Assembly (NCBI RefSeq): GCF_029212645.1 | Contig: NZ_JARGND010000009.1 | Location: 17,247-81,246, forward strand | Origin: Vannielia sp. | Lineage (GTDB): Bacteria; Pseudomonadota; Alphaproteobacteria; Rhodobacterales; Rhodobacteraceae | Reading direction: 5' to 3' | DNA length: 64,000 nt | Shown: piece after piece, positions 8,826 through 17,369 of the stretch | Numbering within the stretch: position 1 is the first letter of the stretch | Layout of the letters: each line of letters opens with the position of its first letter | The notes under the pieces: model-generated | What the model was told of the DNA's origin: nothing | Seen by the model: only the letters and a program-made list of their open reading frames with translations | Databases searched by the model: none | Program-made: the position numbers and the translations under genes

Positions 8826-11228
8826 ATGACCCGCGCCGCCCTCTCTGCCCTGCTGTCGCACTGGCGCCGCCACCCCGGCCAGCTTGCCACCCTGCTGCTC
8901 GGCATCGCCCTGGCCACCGCGCTCTTTTCCGCCGTGCAGGCGATCAACGGCGAGGCTCGCGCCTCTTACGCCAAGGCCGAGGCGCGCCTTTCCCCAGATA
9001 CCCCGCGCCGGCTCGATAGCCCGGCAGGCCGGGTGCCGCCTGAAACCTTCCTTGCCCTGCGCCGCGCCGGGTGGCTTGTCTCCCCGGTTTATGAGGCCCG
9101 CCTTTCCCGTGGCGGCGCGCTGGTGGAGGGGTATGATTTTCTCACCCTGCCGCCCGGTGCCCTGCCCGGCCTTGGCCCCACCCTCGCCACCACCGACCCG
9201 GCCAGCCTGATCGCACAAACCCCGGCCTGGGCCGCGCCCGAAACCATTGCCGCCAATCCCTCGCTCGCGCTCACCCCCGCCCCCGGCCTGCCGCCGGGGC
9301 GCATCGTCACCTCGATTGAGCGGGCCCGCGCCCTTGCCCCCGATGGCGGCTTCACCCACCTGCGCCTCGCGCCGGAAAGCGCGCTGCCGATGGGCCGCCC
9401 GCCACTTGTCTCCATCGCTCCCACGCTCACCATCTCTGCCCCCGAAGGCGGGGCCGAGGTGGCGCGGCTCACCCGCAGCTTTCACCTCAACCTCACCGCC
9501 TTTGGCGCGCTCTCCTTTGCTGTTGGCCTGTTCATCTCCTATGGCGCGATCGGGCTGGCGTTTGAGCAGCGCCGCTCGATGCTGCGCACCCTGCGCGCCC
9601 TCGGCGTGCCGCTGCCCCGCCTGATGACGCTGATGATGGCCGAACTGGCGCTGCTTGCGCTCATCGCCGGGGCGCTTGGCCTTGTCGCCGGGCACCTGAT
9701 CGCCGCCGCGCTGCTGCCCGATGTGTCCGTTTCCCTCGCCGGGCTTTACGGTGCCCGCGTGCCCGGCGAGCTGGCCTTCCGGCCCGGCTGGGCGGCGGCG
9801 GGGCTTGGCATCGCGCTGGCCGGAGCCTTGGGCGCTGGGGCCGCCAGCTTTGCCCGCCTCGCCCGCCTGCCGCTGCTCTCTGGGCCCCGCCCCCGCGCAT
9901 GGGCGCGCGCCTCGGCCCAGGCGCTACGCTTTCAGGCGCTTGGCGGCGGGGCGCTCATCGCTCTTGGCCTCTTCGCGCCCGTCCTCCTCCCCGGCCTCGT
10001 GGGCGGCTTCGCGCTGCTCGGCGGCCTGCTGATCGGCGCGGCCCTCCTGCTGCCCGCGCTTCTGGCGCTGGCCATCGCCGCCGCCCAACGCGCCGCCAAA
10101 AGCCCGCTGGCCGAGTGGTTCTGGGCCGACGCCCGCCAGCAAATTCCGGGCCTCCGGCTCGCCCTCATGGCCCTGCTTCTGGCGCTGGCTACCAATATCG
10201 GCGTTGGCACTATGGTCAGCTCGTTTCGTCTCACCTTCACTGGCTGGCTCGATCAGCGCCTCGCCTCCGAGCTTTACGTCACCGCCCGCTCCGAGGGCGA
10301 GGGCACCCGCCTGCGCGCCTTCCTCGCCACCCGCCCCGAAGTTCTGGCGACCCTGCCGATCTGGCACGTTGAGTTGCCCTTCCCCGGCGGTCTCTCCGGT
10401 GAGGTCTATGGCATCGCGGATGACATCACCTACCGCGATAACTGGCCTCTCATCGCCTCCGGCCCCGCCCCCTGGGACGCTGTGGCAACCGGCGGCGCGG
10501 CGCTGATCAACGAGCAATTCGCCCGCCGCCAAGGCCTCTCCCCCGGTGACACCCTCACCCTGGAAGACTGGAGCCTGCCCATCGCCGCCGTTTACTCCGA
10601 TTATGGCAACCCAAACCCACAGGCCATCGTGGCGATTGATGCCCTCACCGCCCGCTTCCCCGATCTGCCCCGCCTGCGCCACGGCTTGCGCATCGCGCCG
10701 GGCGATGTGGCCCCCCTGTCGCAAGCCCTGATCGAAGAGTTCGGCCTGCCCCCCTCCGCCCTTGTGCCCAATGGCGAGATCAAGGCCTACTCGCTCAACA
10801 TCTTCGAGCGCACCTTTGCCGTAACCGCCGCGCTGAATGCGCTCACCCTCGGCGTGGCCGCCATGGCAATCCTGACGGCCATGCTCACCCTCTCCACCCA
10901 GCGCCTGCCGCAGCTTGCGCCCGTTTGGGCGGCAGGCGTCACCCGTGCGCGGCTCGCCCGGCTGGAGGCGCTGCGCACCCTCGCGCTTGCCGCCTTCACC
11001 GCCGCCTTCGCGCTGCCGCTTGGCCTTGCGCTGGCTTGGGCGCTGCTCTCGGTGGTGAACGTCGCCGCCTTTGGCTGGAAGCTCCCGATGCACCTCTTTC
11101 CCGGCCAATGGGCGCTGCTGCTTGCCACCGCGCTGCTCACCGCGCTGCTCGCCGCCGCATGGCCAGTGGCCCAACTGCGCCGCACCGCGCCCTCCCGCTT
11201 CCTCCAGATATTTGCGAGCGAAAGATGA
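8826..11228 (+). CDS. FtsX-like ABC transporter permease (AttF/AttG-type fusion)
   Basis: An 800-residue inner-membrane protein with about nine or ten hydrophobic spans. The order is one N-terminal span, a large periplasmic domain, a first FtsX block (around residues 215-320), further central spans, a second periplasmic domain, and a C-terminal FtsX block (around residues 660-790). The length and duplicated FtsX blocks suggest two ancestral permeases fused into one chain. The start at 8826 follows the ATPase stop by 28 bases. It probably moves a lipid-like or envelope substrate with the upstream ATPase; the substrate is unknown. Confidence 0.85.
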   Translation: MTRAALSALLSHWRRHPGQLATLLLGIALATALFSAVQAINGEARASYAKAEARLSPDTPRRLDSPAGRVPPETFLALRRAGWLVSPVYEARLSRGGALVEGYDFLTLPPGALPGLGPTLATTDPASLIAQTPAWAAPETIAANPSLALTPAPGLPPGRIVTSIERARALAPDGGFTHLRLAPESALPMGRPPLVSIAPTLTISAPEGGAEVARLTRSFHLNLTAFGALSFAVGLFISYGAIGLAFEQRRSMLRTLRALGVPLPRLMTLMMAELALLALIAGALGLVAGHLIAAALLPDVSVSLAGLYGARVPGELAFRPGWAAAGLGIALAGALGAGAASFARLARLPLLSGPRPRAWARASAQALRFQALGGGALIALGLFAPVLLPGLVGGFALLGGLLIGAALLLPALLALAIAAAQRAAKSPLAEWFWADARQQIPGLRLALMALLLALATNIGVGTMVSSFRLTFTGWLDQRLASELYVTARSEGEGTRLRAFLATRPEVLATLPIWHVELPFPGGLSGEVYGIADDITYRDNWPLIASGPAPWDAVATGGAALINEQFARRQGLSPGDTLTLEDWSLPIAAVYSDYGNPNPQAIVAIDALTARFPDLPRLRHGLRIAPGDVAPLSQALIEEFGLPPSALVPNGEIKAYSLNIFERTFAVTAALNALTLGVAAMAILTAMLTLSTQRLPQLAPVWAAGVTRARLARLEALRTLALAAFTAAFALPLGLALAWALLSVVNVAAFGWKLPMHLFPGQWALLLATALLTALLAAAWPVAQLRRTAPSRFLQIFASER

Positions 11229-12319
11229 GCCAGCCCCTCCCCCCCAGCCACCTCGCCGCAACGCTCGTCGCCCTGCTCCTCGCCCTGGCCCCGCTCAGCA
11301 CAACCGCGCAAGGGTTTGCAGGCCTCGGCACCACCGCCGAAGGCTTCGCGCAACCCACCCCTGGCACGCCCCTCACCTTCCCCGCCGATCACGCCGCCCA
11401 CCCCGCCTACCGGATCGAGTGGTGGTATCTCACCGCCACGCTCACCGCAGCCGATGGCACGCCGCTGGGCGCTCAGTGGACGCTGTTTCGCTCCGCCTCC
11501 GCGCCCAATGAAGGCACAAACACCGGCTGGTCCTCGCCGCAGGTCTGGATGGGCCACGCCGCCGTCACCACGCCCAGCGCCCATTACGCCACCGAACGCC
11601 TCGCGCGGGGCGGCACCGGGCAGGCGGGCGTCACCGCCGCGCCCTTCTCCGCCTTCATCGACGATTGGCAGATGACCAGCACAGCCCCCGCCCCGGCGGA
11701 CCCTCTCTCGGCCCTGCGCCTCACCGCCTCCGCGCCGCAGTTCACCTATGACCTCGCCCTCACCGCCTCTGCCCCACTCACCCTGCACGGCGATGCGGGC
11801 TATTCGGTAAAATCGGCCGCCGGACAGGCCAGCTACTACTACAGCCAGCCGTTCTACAACGTCACCGGCACCCTAACCCTCCCCTCCGGCCCGGTGGAGG
11901 TGACGGGCGAGGCCTGGCTTGATCGCGAGTGGTCTTCCCAACCCCTGGCCGACAATCAGGACGGGTGGGACTGGGTCTCCCTTTCCTTCACTTCCGGTGC
12001 CCGCCTCATGGGCTTCCGCCTGCGCCAAACCGACGGCACCGCCTTCACCTCTGCCACATGGATCACCCCCGACGGCCGCGCCACCGCCTACCCAGACGGC
12101 GCCCTCACCCTGACCCCCCTCGCCGAAAGCCCGACCAGCGGGGCCACCGTGCCAACCACATGGCGCGTCACCCTGCCCGCCCGCGGCGTCGACACCACCC
12201 TTACTGCTCTCAACCCCAACGCCTGGATGGACGTGAGCTTTCCTTACTGGGAGGGCCCCGTCACCATCACCGGCTCCCACGAGGGGCGCGGCTACCTTGA
12301 GATGACAGGCTACGACTAG
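11225..12319 (+). CDS. AttH/CrtC-like lipocalin-like exported protein
   Basis: A 364-residue protein whose ATG overlaps the permease stop (ATGA), so it is translationally coupled. A signal peptide (LAATLVALLLALAPLSTTAQG) points to the periplasm. The motif YRIEWWYLTATL and the later WLDREWSSQPL are hallmarks of the AttH / hydroxyneurosporene-synthase-like fold, two tandem lipocalin barrels. In attEFGH-like operons this protein accompanies the ABC transporter. Binding of a hydrophobic ligand is likely from the fold, but no ligand can be named. Confidence 0.88.
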   Translation: MSQPLPPSHLAATLVALLLALAPLSTTAQGFAGLGTTAEGFAQPTPGTPLTFPADHAAHPAYRIEWWYLTATLTAADGTPLGAQWTLFRSASAPNEGTNTGWSSPQVWMGHAAVTTPSAHYATERLARGGTGQAGVTAAPFSAFIDDWQMTSTAPAPADPLSALRLTASAPQFTYDLALTASAPLTLHGDAGYSVKSAAGQASYYYSQPFYNVTGTLTLPSGPVEVTGEAWLDREWSSQPLADNQDGWDWVSLSFTSGARLMGFRLRQTDGTAFTSATWITPDGRATAYPDGALTLTPLAESPTSGATVPTTWRVTLPARGVDTTLTALNPNAWMDVSFPYWEGPVTITGSHEGRGYLEMTGYD

Positions 12320-12382
12320 GGCCGCCATGCGCGCCCTTGATCCTCCCCCTAAACCCCACCACCGTCAGACAACTGAAGGGTG

Positions 12383-12885
12383 ATGAGGGTTTCCGTGCGC
12401 ACATTCAAAGAGTTCCAGAGCCGAGGCTTCACAAAGGCCGAACAAGCTATTCTGGACGACCTCGAAAGAAGCTCCAGATCCACAGGATGACCCGACCCTC
12501 GTGAACGCAGACGTCCTGCGCTACGTCGCCCTCGGCGGCTGTGATGACCTTCCCACCCCTCTCCACGAGTCCGGCCTGAACGTCTCCGGCGCTCGCATCG
12601 TCGGAGACCTCGCCCACGAAGGCCGCACCCTCAATTATGGCGTCGCCCCCATAAATTGCCGCTTTACCGCGACCCCCAACCTCCGCTCCGCCCACCTGCC
12701 CGGCCTCTTCCTCAGCGACAGCACCTCCCCGGCCTCAACGCAGATAGGTTGGAGACCAATGGCGACGGCGTCCTGTGTGACATCAATCGCACCGGCGAAA
12801 CCAGCCTCCTCGGGGGCAAACCGGACGGCAATCTCGACTGCACCAGCGCAACCCTCAGCGCCTCTGCGACATCGCAGCCCAAGAG
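12383..12885 (+). pseudogene. Frameshifted remnant of a repeat-rich hypothetical protein
   Basis: Three collinear pieces lie in different frames. An ATG at 12383 opens a frame (MRVSVRTFKEFQSRG..., FTKAEQAILDDLERSS) stopped by TGA at 12488. The next frame carries LVNADVLRYVALGGCDD and NYGVAPINCRF up to about 12720. The next carries LPGLNADRLETNGDG, TGETSLLGG and GNLDCTSATL to about 12870. Joined, they resemble the start of a widespread protein built of repeated LxADxLxxxGxVxL units, but at least two frameshifts break it. No function is known, and it is unlikely to be expressed as one protein. Confidence 0.65.
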
Positions 12886-12924
12886 CCCGCACCGGCGTTT
12901 CGGAATACGGTCACGTCGACCGGC

Positions 12925-13593
12925 ATGTGCCGCTTCAGACTCCGCCAGAGTGAATTCTCTGCTGAGTTCACGACAGGGCTCGAAACGCGGATTTGTCCCT
13001 ATTGCTCGGCTGAGGATCAGAATGGCCAACAAAGCCTTGACGTTCCGATGCGACATCGTCGGTTTTGGCGCCTTTCACCCGTCTGTACGCACAGTCGTCA
13101 TGGGACGTTTTTGCGCGACATTCGCTTGAAGAAGTGGGGCGATCAATTGCATGAGCTTCTGGCGATGCGTGACCTCATTGAGGCGGAATTGTTAGTGCCG
13201 AAAAATGTTGAACCGAAAGCCCCTTCACCGTTTCAGGCCTATGTCGAGGACCGTCTCGAAGGCCATTCTGGTCCATCTTGGTTAGATGGACAGGACATCC
13301 ATCAGGCAAGCCGCGCTGTCGAGATGCTGGGTGGATTGATCGCATTTGGACCACGCCAAAAGGCCGCGGAGATGACTTTGCGCAAATGGGATGAAGCTGG
13401 CCGCTTTGGCTGGGGCTTGGTTGTAGGAGGTGAGGCAGACGTCGCAGCTTTTCCTAAGGATAGGGCAAGGCTGTTTGGTGGAGAGGGTTCAGTAGAAAGT
13501 CATCGGTGGCATCCCGAAAAATGCTGCTACAATCGGCAGCTCAAAAAGCCCATTTCCTCCTCTCAAAAAGGCCATCTGCCAGACGCGCTGTAG
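12925..13593 (+). pseudogene. TniQ-like protein fragment
   Basis: The frame contains ICPYCSAED, RRFWRLSPVCTHSRHG and a downstream WLDGQDIHQASRAVEMLGG. This resembles the zinc-binding TniQ region, which accompanies Tn7/Tn5053-type transposition genes but also occurs alone in Rhodobacteraceae. The usual N-terminal about 100 residues are missing, because the frame emerges from the end of the neighbouring pseudogene. The C-terminus is also shorter than typical. GC content is visibly lower than in the flanking genes, consistent with transfer and decay. No transposase genes remain nearby. Confidence 0.5.
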
Positions 13594-14004
13594 CACCCGC
13601 ATTGTCTATCGGTCTTGCTTTTGTTGGTGTTTGTTTTGGTTAACCTTCACAGGAGTTTCCGGATCTGCGCGGCCTCACAGGAGGGCCCGCGAAAGATCTG
13701 GAAATCAGGTGAGAAGGCAGCGCCCGGATTATACCATGTAATAACGCTACAAAACTTGCAGCGATCTACCGCAGTCGCCACGGTTTGCCATACAATGACA
13801 CGGCCATCTTCTTGCAGCAGCTTGTCTTTTGCGTCATCAGTTCATTCTATTTGGTCTGTTTTGGCCAAAAATCATATTCAGACAAAGCCATTTTAATTCA
13901 GCACGCTAGGCACCCAAGGCAAATCTTACCCCGATTCATTGCAAACAAAACCGGGGGTTTTGGCATAACTATGCCCGCATCGACACTTTTGTTTCACGCA
14001 CCAG
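13594..14004. other. Gene-free low-GC stretch
   Basis: Some 410 bases between the TniQ-like fragment and the nrdJ stop. Composition is AT-richer than the surroundings (for example around 13785-13960), and open frames are short and unrecognisable. It probably belongs to the same decayed foreign segment. No tRNA, terminator or clear repeat was seen. Confidence 0.45.
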
Positions 14005-16281
14005 TCAGCCGCATTTGGAGTGGCCGCAGGAGGTGCAGGTCATGCAGCCTTCAAGCATTTGCATGGTGAACTGGCCGCACGAGGGGCAGGGTTTGCCGCG
14101 CGGCGCGCCGATGCTCACAACCTCAGCCTGCGGATCGGATTTGAGGCCCATGCCGATGCCTTCGATGAAGCCGATTGTAATGAGGTGCCGCTCGATCACG
14201 CCGCCGATCGCCGCGAGGATCGAGGGGATGTATTTGCCCTCCATCCAGGCTCCGCCGCGCGGGTCGAACACGGCTTTCAACTCCTCGACCACGAAGGACA
14301 CATCGCCGCCGCGCCGGAACACCGCAGAAATCATCCGCGTGAGCGCGACCGTCCAGGCAAAATGCTCCATGTTCTTGGAGTTGATGAAGACTTCGAAGGG
14401 GCGGCGGTGGCCGCCGACGACCACATCGTTGACCGTGATGTAGATCGCGTGCTCGCTGTCGGGCCACTTCAGCTTATAGGTGTTGCCCTCCAGCGCTTGC
14501 GGGCGGTCAAGCGGTTCGGAGATGTAGATGACATCGCCATCGGCGTCGGGCAGCGCAGTTTCCTCGGCTTGATCCGAGACCGAGAGCACTGAGCCTGTCA
14601 CATCGTTCGGGCGGTAGGTGGTGCAGCCCTTGCAGCCGGTTTCATAGGCCTCAAGGTAGACCTCCTTGAAGGCTTCAAAGGAGATATCTTCGGGGCAATT
14701 GATGGTTTTGGAGATCGAACTGTCGATCCACTTTTGCGCCGCCGCCTGCATCTTGACGTGCTCCAGTGGCGGGAGGGTTTGCGCATTGGTGAAATGCTCT
14801 GGCAAGGGGGCGTCACCCTTGAGGTCCCGCCACATTTTCACAGCGTAATCAACGACTTCCTCTTCGGTGCGCGAGCCATCAGGTTGCAGCACCTTGCGGG
14901 TGTAGGCATAGGCAAAGACCGGCTCGATGCCGCTGCTCACATTGCCCGCGTAAAGTGAGATCGTGCCGGTGGGAGCGATGGAGGTGACGAGCGCGTTGCG
15001 GATGCCGTGGGTGGCGATGGCTTCGCGCACGTCATCGTCCATTTGCATCATGGTGCCGGAGGCGAGGTAAGGCTCGACCTCGAACAGCGGAAAGGCACCC
15101 TTTTCGCGGGCAAGCTCAACCGAGGCGAGGTAGCTGGCCCGTGCAATGGCCTTGAGCCAGGCCTCGGTTTGTGCGGCGGCCTCATCGGAGCCGTAGCGCA
15201 GCCCGGTCATCAGGAGCGCATCGGCGAGGCCGGTGACGCCAAGGCCGATGCGGCGCTTGGCCTGGGCTTCGGCGCGCTGCTGGGGCAGCGGGAAGCGCGA
15301 GGTATCTACCACGTTGTCCATCATGCGGATGGAGGTGGTGACGAGCTTGCCAAGCGCGGCCTCGTCAAGCTGTGCGCCCTTGTCGAAGGGTTTGCTGACT
15401 AGCCGGGCGAGGTTGATCGAGCCGAGCAGGCAGGCGCCGTAGGGCGGCAGCGGTTGCTCGCCACAGGGATTGGTGGCGCAGATCGTCTCGGCATAGCCGA
15501 GGTTGTTCATCTCGTTGATGCGGTCGATGAAGATGACGCCGGGTTCGGCGAAATCATAGGTCGAGCGCATGATCTTGTTCCACAGGTCGCGGGCTTGCAC
15601 CGTGTGGTAAACCTTGGCGTCGGTTTTGCTATCGCCGAATTTCAACTCCCACGGGCCATCATTTTTGACAGCATCCATGAATGCATCGGACACTAGGACC
15701 GAAAGGTTGAACATTCGTAAACGGGCGGGATCGGACTTGGCGGCGATGAAATCCTCAATGTCGGGATGGTCGCAACGCATGGTGGCCATCATCGCGCCGC
15801 GCCGGGAGCCTGCGGACATGATGGTGCGGCACATCGCATCCCAGACATCCATGAAACTAAGGGGTCCGGAGGCATCGGCGGCAACCCCGGAAACAGCGGC
15901 GCCCTTGGGGCGGATGGTGCTGAAATCATAGCCGATTCCGCCGCCCTGTTGCATCGTGAGCGCGGCCTCTTTCAGCATGTCGAAGATGCCGCCCATGCTG
16001 TCGGGGATGGTGCCCATCACGAAGCAGTTGAACAGGGTTACAGAGCGGGCGGTGCCGGCACCGGCGAGGATTCGGCCAGCGGGCAGGAATTTGAAGCCTT
16101 CGAGCGCGTCGTAGAACTCGGCCTCGCGGGCCTTTGGATCGGCTTCGCATTCGGCCAGAGCCCTTGCCACACGGCGCCAACTGTCCTCGACGGTTTCGTC
16201 GATGGGGGTGCCGTCCGCCTCTTTGAAACGGTATTTCATGTCCCAGATGGCTTCGGCGATCGGGGCGGAGAAGGCTGTCAT
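14005..16281 (-). CDS. nrdJ: Adenosylcobalamin-dependent ribonucleoside-diphosphate reductase (class II)
   Basis: A 758-residue cytoplasmic enzyme that makes deoxyribonucleotides using vitamin B12 chemistry, independent of oxygen. Visible family features are FNCFVMGTIPDSMGGIF, MQQGGGIGYDFS, the NPCGEQPLPPYGACLLGS active-site loop, FAYAYTRKV, and a C-terminal zinc ribbon with CPSCGQF and CTSCGHSKCG. The ATG at 16281 starts MTAFSAPIAEAIWDMKYRF; the upstream open frame has no family resemblance. No cobalamin riboswitch fits in the 104-base interval to the divergent gene. No intein is present. Confidence 0.95.
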   Translation of the reverse strand: MTAFSAPIAEAIWDMKYRFKEADGTPIDETVEDSWRRVARALAECEADPKAREAEFYDALEGFKFLPAGRILAGAGTARSVTLFNCFVMGTIPDSMGGIFDMLKEAALTMQQGGGIGYDFSTIRPKGAAVSGVAADASGPLSFMDVWDAMCRTIMSAGSRRGAMMATMRCDHPDIEDFIAAKSDPARLRMFNLSVLVSDAFMDAVKNDGPWELKFGDSKTDAKVYHTVQARDLWNKIMRSTYDFAEPGVIFIDRINEMNNLGYAETICATNPCGEQPLPPYGACLLGSINLARLVSKPFDKGAQLDEAALGKLVTTSIRMMDNVVDTSRFPLPQQRAEAQAKRRIGLGVTGLADALLMTGLRYGSDEAAAQTEAWLKAIARASYLASVELAREKGAFPLFEVEPYLASGTMMQMDDDVREAIATHGIRNALVTSIAPTGTISLYAGNVSSGIEPVFAYAYTRKVLQPDGSRTEEEVVDYAVKMWRDLKGDAPLPEHFTNAQTLPPLEHVKMQAAAQKWIDSSISKTINCPEDISFEAFKEVYLEAYETGCKGCTTYRPNDVTGSVLSVSDQAEETALPDADGDVIYISEPLDRPQALEGNTYKLKWPDSEHAIYITVNDVVVGGHRRPFEVFINSKNMEHFAWTVALTRMISAVFRRGGDVSFVVEELKAVFDPRGGAWMEGKYIPSILAAIGGVIERHLITIGFIEGIGMGLKSDPQAEVVSIGAPRGKPCPSCGQFTMQMLEGCMTCTSCGHSKCG

Positions 16282-16385
16282 TTCAGGGATCCCGGGTAGT
16301 GATGCAGGGCGCCACAATAGCGTGGGATTGTGGCCGGGCAAGCTGTGATTGGTAGAATCGGCGCAGGGAAGATACGCTACCACAT

Positions 16386-16829
16386 ATGGACGAACGAATA
16401 AAGAACACCATACATCTGGTCAAACTTTGCGTCGGGGTGGACTCGGTGGAGGGGCTGGAGGCGTTTCGGGCGAAGCGGCGGAGGGAGACGGGGGAGGACT
16501 TCTCTCGGCATGTGACGCGTATGTGGCCGAAACAGCAGGACAGTTTGCTGAACGGCGGGTCGCTTTATTGGGTTATCAAAGGCGAGATTCAGGCGCGCCA
16601 GGAGATTGTGCGGCTGGATGAGGTGATTGGTACAGATGGTATCAGGCGGTGCGGGATTATCCTTGCGCCGCAGCTGGTTAGGGTGGCTCCGGCGGTGCGC
16701 AGGCCGTTTCAGGGGTGGCGCTATTTGAAGCCGGAAGACGCGCCGGTGGACTTGCCGCAAGCGCGGGAGGGCGACCCTGAGATGCCGCCGGAGTTGCGCG
16801 CCAAGCTGGCGGAAATCGGGGTTCTTTAG
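16386..16829 (+). CDS. DUF1489 family protein
   Basis: A 147-residue protein typical of alphaproteobacteria, with the family blocks IHLVKLCVGVDSVEGLEAF, HVTRMWPKQQ, LLNGGSLYWVIKG, IRRCGIILAPQLVR and RRPFQGWRYL. It is divergent from nrdJ. The ATG at 16386 has no strong ribosome site, but no better start lies before the conserved block. No activity has been established for the family; the protein is presumably cytoplasmic. Confidence 0.85.
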   Translation: MDERIKNTIHLVKLCVGVDSVEGLEAFRAKRRRETGEDFSRHVTRMWPKQQDSLLNGGSLYWVIKGEIQARQEIVRLDEVIGTDGIRRCGIILAPQLVRVAPAVRRPFQGWRYLKPEDAPVDLPQAREGDPEMPPELRAKLAEIGVL

Positions 16830-17264
16830 CCGGTTTGCAAAGCGCCACGCGGCCAGACACAGCGACACCATTTTATGATGGTGTAACAAGGGCTTGGCGG
16901 GCGAACTTGTTGCCAATGGGGTATCTGGGTAGTGCGGGGCACAAGCGATGCACAACCCATGCACAATTGATGCATCTCGCATCTGCGGCGTGAAAATGCT
17001 TCGGGGGCATTGCAAACCCTGCGGCCAGCCCGCCTTGGCGCTTCGCCCAATAGCGGCAACCCGCGCAACGGGGGACCGGCCCGCACCCGCCGAGGACGGC
17101 ACAAAAAGGGGCGGCTCCGAGGGCCAGCCCTTTGCACTTCGTGGTGCAGGCGAACGATACCGAGGTTTGGAGCGCAGCGTCTGCTCAGAGCCTGAACTTA
17201 CCAATGCTGCAATTGTAGAATGTTGCGTCTGCAGCATTGGAAATCGAGCGTCTTACAACAACTT
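16830..17264. other. Intergenic region with hairpin and repeat array
   Basis: This interval holds a 7-bp-stem hairpin (ACACCAT / ATGGTGT, 16865-16884) just after the DUF1489 gene, without a following T run. It also holds the 11-bp tandem array at 16936-16979. The rest shows no coding frame I can support. Confidence 0.45.
16936..16979 (+). repeat. Tandem 11-bp array (GATGCACAACC type), copy 1
   Basis: Four consecutive 11-base units are visible: GGGGCACAAGC, GATGCACAACC, CATGCACAATT and GATGCATCTCG. The first and last units are degenerate. An equivalent four-unit array with the same degenerate first unit lies at 27870-27913. The 11-base period is close to one helical turn, which favours cooperative protein binding over slippage. 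The function is unknown. Confidence 0.6.
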
Positions 17265-17334
17265 TGTCGCTTAAGTGACGCCAAAATGTCGTCTTTTGTC
17301 GCTGTGTTGTCGGCATAAAGTCTATATGATGTCG
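17265..17334 (+). promoter_or_regulatory. Helically phased TGTCG array upstream of the XRE regulator
   Basis: TGTCG occurs on the same strand at 17265, 17287, 17297, 17308 and 17330, and TGACG at 17276. Spacings are therefore about 10, 11 or 22 bases. The last site is 36 bases before the regulator ATG at 17370, so the array covers the probable promoter. It is likely the binding region of an HTH protein, possibly the regulator itself. Confidence 0.5.
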
Positions 17335-17369
17335 CGAGCCTGCCGTCGGCGCAATTCTCGGAGGATGCG

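Noticed and set aside
12501..12953. An intact 150-codon gene
   Set aside because: Only part of this frame matches the family; the matching sequence continues in another frame on both sides, so it is part of a frameshifted pseudogene.
16282..16385. A cobalamin riboswitch in front of nrdJ
   Set aside because: The interval is only 104 bases and shares its space with a divergent gene. No B12-box sequence was found.
16865..16884. Rho-independent terminator after the DUF1489 gene
   Set aside because: The hairpin has only a 7-bp stem and is not followed by a T run, so it was noted only within the intergenic entry.
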